The notes under the pieces: generated by a model
What the model saw: only the letters and a program-made list of their open reading frames with translations
Database searches by the model: none
What the model was told of the DNA's origin: nothing
Assembly (NCBI GenBank): GCA_030278955.1
Contig: JAOANR010000003.1
Span: forward strand, 54,408,902 to 54,472,901
Origin: Hygrophila difformis
Taxonomy: Eukaryota > Streptophyta > Magnoliopsida > Lamiales > Acanthaceae
Direction of reading: 5' to 3'
Length of the DNA stretch: 64,000 bases
Part shown: one piece after another, positions 1-10,911 of the stretch
Numbering within the stretch: the first letter of the stretch is position 1
How the letters are laid out: every line of letters starts with the position of its first letter
Translations under genes and position numbers: made by a program

Positions 1-187
1 TCGAAAATTTGCCCATTTGATTTATACTGTAAAAGTTAAAGCAATTTAGCATACTAGTATTTTTTAAATTAATTTACTATGGGATAAAAAGGATGGTTAT
101 TCTATTGATTTTTCATCTGCATTCGTGTTTACTCTCAGAAGTCCCAAGCCACGAGGATCTGAAGCAAAGGTGTTTGAATCACCGGAG

Positions 188-1943
188 ATGAAGCTTCTGG
201 GATGGTGGCTGATGCTCGTGGGCACGCTTCGATTGGCTTCCGTCTGGTTCGGATTCTTCGACATTTGGGCTCTTCGCCTCGCCGTCTTCTCCCAGACCTC
301 CAGTATGTTCCTAATTTCTTCGTTTCCGCCGTTTTTATTCCTGTTTCTTACTATATTGGTTTAGCAATTGCGTCTTTACTGGATTTAATGTGCATAGAGT
401 GATCCAGACAGTTTTTGGATTTTATTGGTGCAATTATAAGCGAAGAAATGAAGATCTCGCAATGTTTATAATACTAGTATATGTTTTGATAACAATTTTT
501 GGAGCTTGATTTGATGAGGGGAAGCAAAAGCAAGCAAGTGGCTTTACTTCAAATGGATGGCTTGAGATGTTTTTTGGATGAAACTGGAGTTCATGGTGCC
601 TTATGTATTTGACCTTGTATTCTGATTTACAATTGATTAATAAATTTATTTCCATCTGGTTGACTTATCAAGTCTCTTATTGCAAAGAGGAAGTTGTTAA
701 TCAACATTGGAAAAATTCATTTTTGGTCGTATTTGATTTGAGAATTGGATAATTCATGACAGACGATGATAATGGGAATATTTATACAATGTTGATTCTG
801 CATTGTCAAGCATCAAGCGATGTTTCATTTAGTAGTCCGTTAGGTGAATTTCGGTTCTTATGGTTTAGGTAAATTTGGTACCGATAGCTTTACGGGCTCT
901 TTTCAAGTGTGGATTGACTTAATAGACATTGAAATTTGTTGTGTTCGAATTAGTACTCAATCCGAGATCTCATTCTAGAGCTGTATACATTTAGATTGCC
1001 CATTGCAAACGTCTCTGTAAAATAGTTTTCTTTGCCTGAAGCAATATTACACTTATTTCCAAAACAGGAGGCGTATAAAACCTCAAGCGCTGCCACCAGC
1101 TATGGTTTATTTGAAATTATTGGCATCGTGCTTTCATTCATTTGAGTTGGGCAGGTTCAGCACTTGTGATATTATTGGCTGTGAATTTTATATTATTTCA
1201 TAGAGTGATTCTTATTATAGATAATGTCGTGAGAACGATAAAATTCTATGGCCGGATGGTATCTTTTTCTAAGATACCACCAATGCTCTAAATTTAATGT
1301 GCATTATTTTCCCCCTTTTGTAGTGACGGAAATTCATGGCCGTACATTTGGAGTTTGGACGTTGTTGACTTGCACACTTTGTTTTCTTTGTGCAATGAAT
1401 CTTGAGAACAAGCCTCTATATTTGGTGACATTCCTATCCTTCATCTATGCACTTGGTCATTTCCTGACAGAGTATCTGATTTACCACACCATGGCCATTG
1501 GAAATCTGACAACTGTTGGCATTTTTGCTGGTATTTCTATTAAAAGTTAATCTCGTCTTTTTACTGATTGGCATCACTTTCATACTAAGGGAAGTTGAAA
1601 ACTGGGAGACACTTTTTGCATTGTCAGTTATGAAAAGTTTGAGCATACTCTTGGAGAAATAATTCTGGTATCCGACTCTTAAAAAATAAGATATCATGTT
1701 ATCTATGTATAAAGTAATATAAATGATATAGCTCAATTAAAAGGAATAGTATTTGGTAACACAGATTTATGTCTCTCCCAGCGAGGTTTCAACTAATAAT
1801 ATGGCATTTTATTGATAGTAGTTTATGTTTATGTTAGATATTGATTGAATGATCTCTCCAATCATCGGTTTGCAGGCACATCCATTATATGGATGATTTT
1901 GCAGTGGAATTCACACCAATCTGCAAAGAGTAAACGTGTGTAA
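188..1943 (+). CDS. ERG28: ERG28-like sterol biosynthesis scaffold protein, 3 exons
   Basis: Three exons join in frame: 188-302, 1324-1530 and 1876-1943, giving 129 residues, the usual ERG28 length. Donors are GTATGT (303) and GTATTT (1531); acceptors are TTTTGTAG and TTTGCAG. The protein opens MKLLGWWLMLVGTLRLASVW and continues with the highly conserved run EIHGRTFGVWTLLTC. Four hydrophobic stretches fit an ER membrane protein, and the C-terminus is basic (SAKSKRV), as expected for ER retention. In yeast ERG28 tethers the C-4 demethylation enzymes (C-4 methyl oxidase, C-3 dehydrogenase, ketoreductase); the plant orthologue is thought to act with the same complex. I chose the Met at 188 because an upstream in-frame Met (125) adds residues absent from the family. 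Family recognition is from memory of plant ERG28; the exon joins are read directly. Confidence 0.93.
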
Positions 1944-3074
1944 AGGTGAAATCAAGCCATAAGCATCTGACTATTCTAAATCAGCTTCTAAATGAGGTAA
2001 AAGTATTCAAGAACATTTGCTTTGCTATCCTACATGAATGTTGCTTGTGATAACATTGCTAGCCTACAGAGTACGAAGCAAATCTCATGTAGTCGGGGGC
2101 TTTAATTGATACAATTTGTGCGACTAATCTTTTTTCCTTGCAATCTTTACTTGAGGTGTTTGAAAACAATAGAATGAGGTTGTCCACCATTATCTGTGAT
2201 TGCATACATTAATGTTCTTCTGTCTTCTCTAACTTGATTGGTTTTTAGATGATGAGGTTGTTTTCAACAGTTGTATCCTATTACCAATCCGGTTACGGTA
2301 CAACCCCTTGAAAAGCCTTTAGGCGCAAACATCACAAAAAAGGCATCTCGCATAACAAAACACATCTTTGAGCATCATATTTTTGGCATCACACAACACA
2401 TCTCTCACAACACACAAAATACACCATTTAATACATCACACAACACAACTCCCACATCACACACATGATGGCTGCATGTGCAGCCACCTGCACACTAACC
2501 CCTTCCTCCTATTACTATAGCCATAAGATGTGCGACTTGGTTAGGGTGTTGAATGCACTAATTTCAACAACCATTTACACTATGATTTTTGGAAGTTCAA
2601 CAACTATGTTCTATAAATTGAAGATCCTCCCTAGTAGTTAACTAGTTACAATGTGAGCAAGTGTTGAATATAAATAATTATTGTTCAATCTGTGTAAACT
2701 TCTATTGTTTCCATGATCAGGGAAGATTCAACAGTTTAGGTAGCATCATATTCAAGAAAACGGGAACATATGGTGTAGTAGGCAAGAAAATTCGTACAGA
2801 AATAGTTGGCTTATTTCTAAATTTGCAGATAGTGATTAGTAAAACCTAAAAAAGGTTACAAAATTGCAATAATGCATGTGGATTGTGGGTTTGTCTTTCT
2901 TTCCGTATTGAATTTTAGGAGCATTTTATTTATTTTCTTAATTAACGTGTAGCTAGCGCAACGTTTCAATTTCACTTCCAACAAATAACAAGCTGATTAA
3001 GTTGCACGAAGTCACAACATTATTAACCTAAAAATTGGAATAATGGCGAAAAGTGAAAACGGATTACAACTAGG
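1944..3074. other. Intergenic, no gene seen
   Basis: This stretch includes the ERG28 3' UTR and AT-rich spacer. An AC-rich patch at about 2370-2465 (repeated ACACA/ATCACAC) gives a spurious ORF. I see no conserved coding signal, RNA gene or terminal repeat. Confidence 0.6.
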
Positions 3075-3077
3075 TTA

Positions 3078-3538
3078 GGGCCCGTTTGGATTGGCTTTTA
3101 AAAAAAGCAGAAGCCAAAAGCAGAAGCAGAAGTGAAAGCCAAAAGCAGAAGCAGCTAACTTTTGTGTTTGGATGGAATGTTTAAAAAGCAGTTTTTTTTC
3201 AATAGTGTGTTTGGATGTATAAAAGTGAAAAGTGCTTTTGAAATGTGTAAATTACCAAAAAGGATATGCTATTTATATATGATAGTATATATTTATAGTG
3301 TAATTTAAATAAATTAATAGGGGCATTTATGACTCTGCACACATTACTAGGTGCTTTTGGCTTCTGCTTTTCGGAGAAGCACCACCTGGGCTGCTTCTCC
3401 CAGAAGCACTTTTGCAGCTTTTCGAGGTGCTTTTGCTTTTTCTAAAAAGCCAAAACAAACACTTTTTTTCCTTCAAAAGTGCTTTTGGCAGAAGCAAAAG
3501 CCAAAAACACTTGGAAAAAAGCCAATCCAAACAGGCTC
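3078..3538. mobile_element. Tourist-like (PIF/Harbinger) MITE, copy 1 of a tandem pair
   Basis: The element starts GGGCCCGTTTGGATTGGC and ends with the inverse GCCAATCCAAACAGGCTC. It is flanked by TTA on the left and TAA on the right. The interior is rich in AGAAGC/GCTTCT words that form a long imperfect hairpin. Terminal repeats beginning GGGCC and a TWA target site fit Tourist MITEs. Confidence 0.75.
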
Positions 3539-3541
3539 TAA

Positions 3542-3984
3542 GGGCCCGTTTGGATTGGCTTTTAAAAAAAGCAGAAGCCAAAAGCAGAAGCAGAAGTGAA
3601 AGCCAAAAGGAGAAGCAGCTAACTTTCGTGTTTGGATGGAATGTTTAAAAAGCAGCTTTTTTTTCAATAGCGTGTTTGGATGTATAAAAGTGAAAAGTGC
3701 TTTTGAAATGTGTAAATTACCAAAAAGGATATGCTATTTATATATGATAGTATATATTTATAGTGTAATATAAATAAATTAATAGGGGCATTTATGACTC
3801 TGCACACATTACTAGGTGCTTTTGGCTTCTGCTTTTCGGAGAAGCACCACCTGGGCTGCTTCTCCCAGAAGCACTTTTGCAGCTTTTCGAGGTGCTTTTG
3901 CTTTTTCTAAAAAGCCAAAACAAACACCCTTTTTCCTTCAAAAGTGCTTTTGGCAGAAGCAAAAGCCAAAAACACTTGGAGCTC
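3542..3984. mobile_element. Tourist-like MITE, copy 2, right terminus truncated
   Basis: This is a near-identical direct repeat of the preceding element, beginning immediately after the shared TAA. The right end lost most of the terminal inverted repeat (about 18 bp, the GCCAATCCAAACAG part) but keeps GCTC followed by TAA. Few substitutions separate the two copies, so the tandem arrangement is recent. Confidence 0.72.
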
Positions 3985-4168
3985 TAAATCTAGTTTGGGC
4001 CCAGAATCCGAAGCCTTTTCCGGTCTCCATATGGGCTACTTAGATAAGCCCAATGGGCTATCCGCAGGCTGGTTATAATGTTAGCTGGGCCCAGGGGCTT
4101 CCCGGACTTCATATTATTATTATTTTCGTATGCAAAGTCGGCTTTTGTAATTACTTTATGGTCAGTGG

Positions 4169-4576
4169 TAGGGTTGTAAAAGAATCAAATATTTTTGCTT
4201 CGATTCGTGATTCGATTCGAAATTATTCGAAATTTTGATATTCGAATAATATTTGATTCGATTCGATATTCGATTAAATATTTTATTTTATATAAAATAA
4301 TATATAAATATGTAAAATAACTTTGTTAGATAATTTAAAATTTATTTTTAGTGAATATATTATTAATTAATATGAATATATTTATATATGAAATTAAAGT
4401 ACTAAATTTAATATATAAATCGAACTAAATATTTAATTTTAATAATTAAAAATTAATTTTGCAATATTAATTTACCTTATAGAATAATTCGATTCGATTC
4501 GAAAGTATTCGTGAAACTTAACAAATCAAATCGAATACTGCAGTATTCGGTTCGATTCGATTCGTTTGCAACCCTA
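4169..4576. mobile_element. hAT-type MITE with 8-bp target duplication
   Basis: The termini are TAGGGTTGTAAA and TTTGCAACCCTA (inverted). The element is flanked by a perfect direct repeat GTCAGTGG at 4161-4168 and 4577-4584. The interior is dominated by ATTCGATTCGA-type repeats. An 8-bp duplication with TAGGG termini is typical of the hAT superfamily. Length is 408 bp and no transposase is encoded. Confidence 0.88.
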
Positions 4577-4860
4577 GTCAGTGGTCACTCACCCCTTTTA
4601 ATTTAAATAGAGATTCACGAAAAAATTAAAACCGCAATTTGCCAGAGTATAAAAAGATTTAACTCCATAGTCATCAGCATCGAAGATCGAACGAGAGATA
4701 TTCTTGGCACTGGCAGTCCCAGTCCCAGGACTCCAGGCCAAGAGAAAATCCCGACGAAAGGGACAACATATTTACATTGAAGCGAAACCTGGATTGATAT
4801 CTAACACTGATAAACCTGCTTTGGATATATAGATATATATATGTCTGAAATCTAAAAAAT

Positions 4861-5449
4861 TTAAGGGTTGACGATGAAGTCCCCACACTTACATTTCCAA
4901 CACATGGGCTTGTAATTAGAGATGTCGTCATCTCCCCTGGAATTGATCGAGTGAGCCTCCTCCCTCTGTTTTTGCTGCTGCTGATGCTGACGATGATGAT
5001 CAGAGAATTGATCAGAAGCAGCAGCAGCAGCAACTGTGGGTGAAACTGAAATGGGAACCTGCACTGCCTCACACTGCCCACAATTCTTGCACATTGTTTC
5101 GTCTTTATTATCACATCTTGGAGGTCTTGATCCCATCACCTGCACCTGCACCTTCACATGTCTTGTTATCATATGCTTCTACATAAGATTTGTGATCATT
5201 TAAATTTTGCATGACTAGTTTCTAAGGTGTTTACCAAATGGGCATCAGGGACCCTCCTGGAAAACAACACTTCCTTACCTGAAAGTTTTAAAAACACAGC
5301 ATTACTTACTCCTATACTATATTGTAGTGTAGCAAGAAGAAGCAGTTAGTTAATGAGTTACCTTTAGCCAAGAAATGAAAAGGGTTTAAGCCTGAGGTCA
5401 AGGGAAGTATCAGAAATATGATCAATGTGGATTTTATGTTGCAGGCCAT
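4861..5449 (-). CDS. EPIDERMAL PATTERNING FACTOR-like secreted peptide, 3 exons
   Basis: On the minus strand, exon 1 (5449-5362) encodes a signal peptide beginning MACNIKSTLIIFLILPLTSG and ends at a GTAACT donor. Exon 2 is 5278-5235 (TTTCAG acceptor, GTAAAC donor). Exon 3 starts at 5151, 5145 or 5139 (all in-frame acceptors) and ends with TAA at 4863-4861, for about 136-140 residues. The mature C-terminus has the EPF/EPFL framework: GSRPPRC, a CxxCxxCEAVQVP block, then NYKPM and WKCKCGDFIVNP. The family encodes apoplastic peptides sensed by ERECTA-family receptors and TMM, controlling stomatal spacing or organ growth. The sequence looks closest to the EPFL1/2/3 type, from memory only. Oddities: a five-to-six-residue insertion (NKDETM) after the first cysteine, an extra cysteine before the conserved Trp (seven in the mature region), and a His/Gln-rich loop. 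The start is chosen because only this upstream exon supplies a signal peptide in frame. Confidence 0.85.
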
Positions 5450-6300
5450 TGAATTTATAGAAAAAGAAAAGAAAAAGAAAAAGAAAAGAGACTCGATGAT
5501 GTGAGGAATGAAAGCTGGGAACTTGGCAATACAAAAGGGTTGTAGTAATTGGAAGACAAAATCAAGGGGAAAGTAGAAAAATACTACTACTGGTAGCTAC
5601 TAGTTTAGTGTTTAGTGTAGAAACTAGAAAGTAGAAAGTCAAAATATGCTTTGCTGCAATTTGCTGTAGACTGTAGTGATGAAAATTGAAAAGGAAAGAG
5701 AGAATGAATGATGAAAGGCTAGGCAGACGACATTGTTGCTTGCATGTACTACTAAATGGAGGAAAGGCCATTGATGATGGGATGAATAGTACTACTACTA
5801 ACAGTATAGAAGTATTTTAATTCAAGATTTCGTAGTTCAAGAAAGGAACATGTGAATGAATTATGGGCTTTCATTAATTTCTTATGGTTCCCAAATCCTG
5901 CCTCAGTACTGCACACTGCAATCTGCAATAACCTTGGTTTTTTTTTCCCTGCAGATTATTTTACTGTTTTATTCTAATACTACTATTATTTTATTTGGTG
6001 AGGACAATATGGTTCAAATTAAGGGGCGGTATCAATCATTATATTGTAGGTGGTGGTAATGAGTAATGACTAATGGCCAATGGCTAATGCGGTAATGTAA
6101 TGTTATAAGAACCCTAATATGTATAGATGTTAATTAGATCATATCGGACCAAGTGAAAGAATTTTCCCCTAGGAAATTAAACCACTCTATGTAAGCCGTT
6201 GGTTGTTAAAAAAAATGACGTTTGAGAGACTTTTTTTTTGGGCAACAATTGACACTTGAATGTCGAGGAAAGGTTGGTTCAATTTGTTGTTTGAGAAATA
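5450..6300. other. Upstream region of the EPFL-like gene
   Basis: No coding signal is convincing here. A purine-only low-complexity run (AAAAGAAAAAG type) lies at about 5459-5492. The rest is AT-rich promoter/intergenic DNA read towards the minus-strand gene. Confidence 0.5.
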
Positions 6301-6564
6301 CTACCTCCGTTATCAAGAAATTGCAACATTGCACTATTTGCTACTATTCATTGTTCGACTTTGACTTCATTTTTTTTATTATAGTTATACAAGGAAAAAC
6401 ATAGTCAAGTGAGATCTTGTTGGATTCTTCTTATTTTGTAGTTTTAGAATATCCATTTTTTTTTATAATTTTTACTATACACAATTTGAGTTATTGATCG
6501 TTAAAAATGTGTATTGAACTGCGTGCAATGGAGAAATGTTGCACTTTCTTGAAAACGGAGGAAG
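6301..6564. mobile_element. Stowaway-like MITE (Tc1/mariner type)
   Basis: The inverted termini are CTACCTCCGTTATCAAGAAA and TTTCTTGAAAACGGAGGAAG, flanked by TA on both sides. The interior words (TTATACAAGGAAAAACATAGTCAAG, ATTGAACTGCGTG) recur in the MITEs at 19011, 24258 and 39321, so this is one family. Length 264 bp, noncoding. Confidence 0.85.
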
Positions 6565-6576
6565 TATGTTGTTCAA

Positions 6577-6578
6577 TA

Positions 6579-6652
<74 letters not shown>
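6577..6652. repeat. (ATT)n microsatellite
   Basis: An uninterrupted ATT/TTA trinucleotide run of about 76 bp. Confidence 0.95.
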
Positions 6653-6653
<1 letters not shown>

Positions 6654-6720
6654 GTGAATTCCAAAAAAACGTGGAGTTTATGAAGTCTAGATTACAAGAA
6701 TAATTCTATAGCGATTGTAA

Positions 6721-6972
6721 CACTACACAAATTTTCATGGAAGATGACGAAAGGATTTTGTCGCCTTGTTCGTCACCTGCGCACGAGGCGACAAACAAGT
6801 CCACGAAATCCAGAAGTTGACGAAATTTTAGGCGACGACATTCATCGTCAACCCGCGAATGTCCTGTAGTGAAAATTTTGGTTGTTAAATCTCAAGTTAG
6901 CTCGAATCTTGTTACTATCAAAAGTTTAACAACCAAATTTGGTAGTTAAATGAAAATACTACTTTTGTAGTG
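6721..6972. mobile_element. Small CACTA-like inverted-repeat sequences
   Basis: CACTACA at 6721 pairs with TGTAGTG at 6865-6871, and the internal words GACGA and GTCGCC are also inverted. Directly after it, 6872-6972 forms a second inverted repeat (GGTTGTTAAA words) ending TTTTGTAGTG. CACTA-type termini are visible, but no clean 3-bp target duplication was found, so the exact limits are uncertain. Confidence 0.45.
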
Positions 6973-7319
6973 ATCCAACAAGCTAAGGGCTAATGATTGA
7001 TGTTTTTACATAAGCTAAATACTCAACGTTTCTATTGTACGATATATTTATTTCCAATTTCGTTAGGGTGCAATCACCCTTTTTGACTTGATGTGCTGTG
7101 GGCATTTACAGCCGTTGATTGTCTTTAAAAATCGACGATTGAGATTAACTCTAAGGGTAGAAAAGTAATTTCATATATTTGCCATATTGTTCGCCGTTGG
7201 ACGTCGTCTTCTTTGGATTTCCGAGTTCTCTTCTGTTTTTTTTTTTTGGTGACAAGTTCTCTTCTGTTTTTTGTTTGCTGTGTACGTGTCGCGGCGGTGT
7301 GAGGAAGTTGTTGGCAATT

Positions 7320-10300
7320 ATGAATGCGATTAGCATGTCGTTGAATGCGTCGACAACGTTTTCAGATTCGAGTTCTGCGTCCAATGGTACTTTTTAGCAT
7401 TTTCGAATTTTGAGTATTTTTATCGCAGATCGTCGTTTTTGATTTTATGTATGTTTTTTGAGTTTTGAGTTCTTCTTTGATATGTTTCTCTTTTTTTGTG
7501 TTTTCTGAAGTTTCATATCTATATGTTCATTTAAGCGTCAAAACGTTTGTACATGTAATTATGAGGGACAGAACCATTATATTTTCATCGATGTAAGCTT
7601 AGCATTTTCAGCGATGCATCACTAGCATTTTCAGCGATAACTGTCTAGCGTTTTTGAGTTCTTCTTTGATATGTTTCTTTTTTTTTGTGTTTTCTGAAGT
7701 TTCATATCTATATGTTCATTTAAGCGTCAAAACGTTTGTACATGTGATTATGAGGGATAGAACCATTATATTTTCATCGATGCATGCCTAGCATTTTCAG
7801 CGATGCATTACTAGCTTTTTCAGCGAGAACTGTCTAGCATTTTCAGCGATGGACGTTAAGCATTTTAAGCGATGGTTTATGTCAGCTACGTGTATTTATT
7901 ATTTTAATGGGAATTCTTTGTTTATTTCTTCACAGGCAACATAAATTGGAGTGAGTTATGCGTTTAGTTTTTATTGTGATTATGCTCATAGTTTAGGTTT
8001 CTCGGTAAGGAAAATGTATGAGAGACCAAAGCCACATGAAGTTGATAGATTGTTCTATTTACAATATGCGTGCAATAAGGAAGGTTTTCGTCGTGGTTGT
8101 TTGTTGGATAGTGATTCATCTTGTCGTTCTAAGAGTCTGAAATTTCATAGGAGTGATGAAACCCGAACTGGTTGTGAAGCAAAGGTGAGGTTACATTATA
8201 AAACTGATGAAAAAGTTTATAGAGTTGTGTTTTTCTGTGGTGATCATAATCATGATCTGCATGGACCATCAAGGAAGCATATGTTGAAATCGAATAGAAG
8301 AGTTGATGAGTTACACAGTGTTGTTGCTGGTATACATGAAGAAGTTGGATTATCATTGAAGTCATCGTATGACTTGTTGAGTATGGGTGCTGGAGGTAGT
8401 GGACTTGTAGGATTTTTAAAGGACGATTTGAAGAATGCACTTGTTAGAAGGCGGCAAAGAAATTTAAAAGTAGGGGATGCTGGTGTTGTATTGAAGTATT
8501 TCTCTGAGAAATGTGTCAGTAATCCATTTTTCTTCCATGAGTATGATCTGGATGATGATGAGAGAATTACAAATATCTTTTGGTCAGATGCTGAAATGAG
8601 GATGGATTATCAAGCTTTTGGTGATAGTGTGACCTTTGATACAACGTATCAGACAAATAAAAATTACAGACCATTAGCTGTTTTTGTTGGATTCAATCAT
8701 CACCGACAGACTTCTATTTTTGGAGCTGCATTGATGCTTGATGAAACTCAAAGATCATATGAGTGGCTATTTAAAACATTTTTGAAGTGTATGGGGGATA
8801 AGGCACCTCAAACGATTTTCACAGATCAAGATTGTGCGATGGCACCGGCAATTAGGAAAATTTTGCCTAATACCTATCATGCTTTATGCAGTTGGCACAT
8901 TATAGAAAATGCGAAAAAAAATTTGAGTCAACTGTACACACCAAGGTAAATATTTAGTTATTTTTACTTTCAATTGTTTTTTCGATTTGGATATTGATAT
9001 GTACATGTTGAACTCATTTTTTTAGGTTTGATAAGCTATTTCATCATTTGGTATATGATGTGAGGACAGAGATGGAATTTGAGGTGGAATGGGAATACAT
9101 GCTATCAACTTGTTTCTCACAATCTGAACATAGGTGGTTGTCGACTACTTATAATTTGAGAAGTCAATGGTCCGCTGCTTGGGTTAAAAATCATTTTACT
9201 GCAGGAATGAGGACTACTCAGCTAAGTGAATCTTTTAACTCATTTGTGAAACGGTATGAATAAATTTCGTTTTCAGTGATAGTTGAATAGTTATTTTCAG
9301 CGAGACAATACTGTTTTGATCAGCGAGAGGGTTCTATTTATTTCAGCGATGTGTGTTTGCTTTATGTAGTTGAGAATTTGATTTTCACATCCCAATATTG
9401 TGTTGACATTTCACAGGTTCTTAAGGCCAGTTGATAACTATGTTGAGTTCTTTGCACATTTTGAAAGGGTTGTGGAGTCAAGGAGGGATAATGAACGGAT
9501 GGAAGATTTTAAGGCAGATGATAGACAAGTTTCTGCCAGGTTTATTATGAATCCACTATTGAAATATATAGCTGAGAAGTATACACCAAATGTGTTCAAT
9601 ATTTTCAACAATGAGTATGATCTGTCATTTGGGTATGTGGTTGAGCTTCAACCAGATGCATTAATTTATCGTGTTTGCAAGAGAGAAGATGCAGATTCAA
9701 AGTTGATTGGTGATCATGTGAATGTTAACATTGATGATGGTACAATTGGATGCAGTTGCAATATGTTTGAGAATATGGGGATTTTATGTTGTCATGCTCT
9801 GAGGGTGATGGATATTCTGTCAGGAAGTGGAGCAAAAGTGTTTCATACTATTCCAGATAAATATATTTTGCGGCGGTGGTCAAGGAATGCAAAATGTGAT
9901 CTTAGTTATGTTGATGTTGGTGTTGGAAAAGAAACAAATGTGGTCAATGCAGCATCTAGATACCGGAAATTGTGTGGCTTGTTTTTGAAATCAGCAATTG
10001 TGTTGTCACGAAATGAGGATGCTTGTGAATCGTTTATGTATGACTTTGAGACATTGATGAAAACAAAGTATGACAACATTGATATTAACAAAGAGTCGGG
10101 TAATTTCTAATCAAAGACATATTTATGTTTTTGCTTTTTTTGAAATTAGTGTTTCTCAATGTTTTTGTTTTTTTTTTTGCAGAGATTGGAAGTACATCAG
10201 ATTACTCAAATTTGCATTTAAGGGAAAGAGAAACTTGTAAAGGGCGGAAGAAATCGAACAAGAGAATGGTCTCTATTTCTGAAGCTGTTCGGAAAAAGAA

Positions 10301-10334
10301 AGAGTTAGAACATCGTAAACGGATGCAGAAATGA
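7320..10334 (+). CDS. MuDR/FAR1-type MULE transposase, spliced, largely intact
   Basis: Exons 7952-8945, 9026-9253, 9417-10099 and 10183-10334 join in frame through GT-AG introns with no internal stop. A candidate first exon 7320-7386 (opens MNAISMSLNAS, GTAC donor) joins in frame only to a weak acceptor at 7950-7951; the stronger acceptor at 7935 would be out of frame, so the N-terminus is unresolved. The total is about 690 residues. Domains in order: an N-terminal FAR1/WRKY-GCM1-type zinc-binding DNA-binding region (FSFYCDYAHSLGF); a MULE DDE core with first Asp in TFDTTY, second in FTDQDCAMA, CSWHI, and the probable Glu in LSESFNSF; then a SWIM zinc finger (CSCNMFENMGILCCH) and a basic tail. 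This is the enzyme expected to cut and move the element. An intact transposase suggests an element that is or recently was autonomous. Confidence 0.85.
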
Positions 10335-10911
10335 AGATTTTTGTTTTTTTAGAAATGACATGAAGTGTATTGTTCATTAATATTGTATTGATCGACTTAG
10401 TTCAGTGATAACTAATGCAATTCAGCGATGATTACTTATATATGAAAGCGATGATCGTTATGCAATTCAGCGATGAAAGTTAGTTTTAATAAAAAAAAAT
10501 AACCGTGTAGTATTTAATAAGAAAATGTTACAATGTCTCAGAAAATCGCGTAAAGAATGCAATTCAGCGATGGTTACAAATGAAAAAAAGCGATCGTCAT
10601 AGTGCAATTCAGCGATGGAGATGAGTTAATAAAAAATAACAGTGTAGTAGTTAATAAAAATTTTACAATGTTTTTTCAGAATTCGCGTAATTAATAAAAA
10701 ATAACCGTCTAAGTAATTAATAAGAAATAACCGTCGAGATTTCACCGTGTAGTATTTAATGTCAATTTAATCGCCAATTTTCAATTTATCACTGTCGATA
10801 CTTTCTCTAGGGCTTTTCAGCGATTTAGCGATTCTCTGCGTCTACGGCGAACGGCGATTGTTTTTCTACGGCGAACGGCGAACGGTGATACTTTACTTTT
10901 TGTTATCAAGA

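Noticed and set aside
2271..2468. ORF rich in His/Thr/Asn
   Set aside because: Generated by an AC-rich low-complexity patch.
4674..5114. Longer minus-strand ORF of 146 codons overlapping the EPFL-like gene
   Set aside because: It is the wrong frame of the EPFL-like exon and shows no conserved sequence; the other frame has the clear cysteine framework.
7942..7951. Non-ATG start of the transposase at 7951
   Set aside because: Preceded by an in-frame TAA and a nearby intron acceptor; a spliced upstream exon is more likely than a GTG start.
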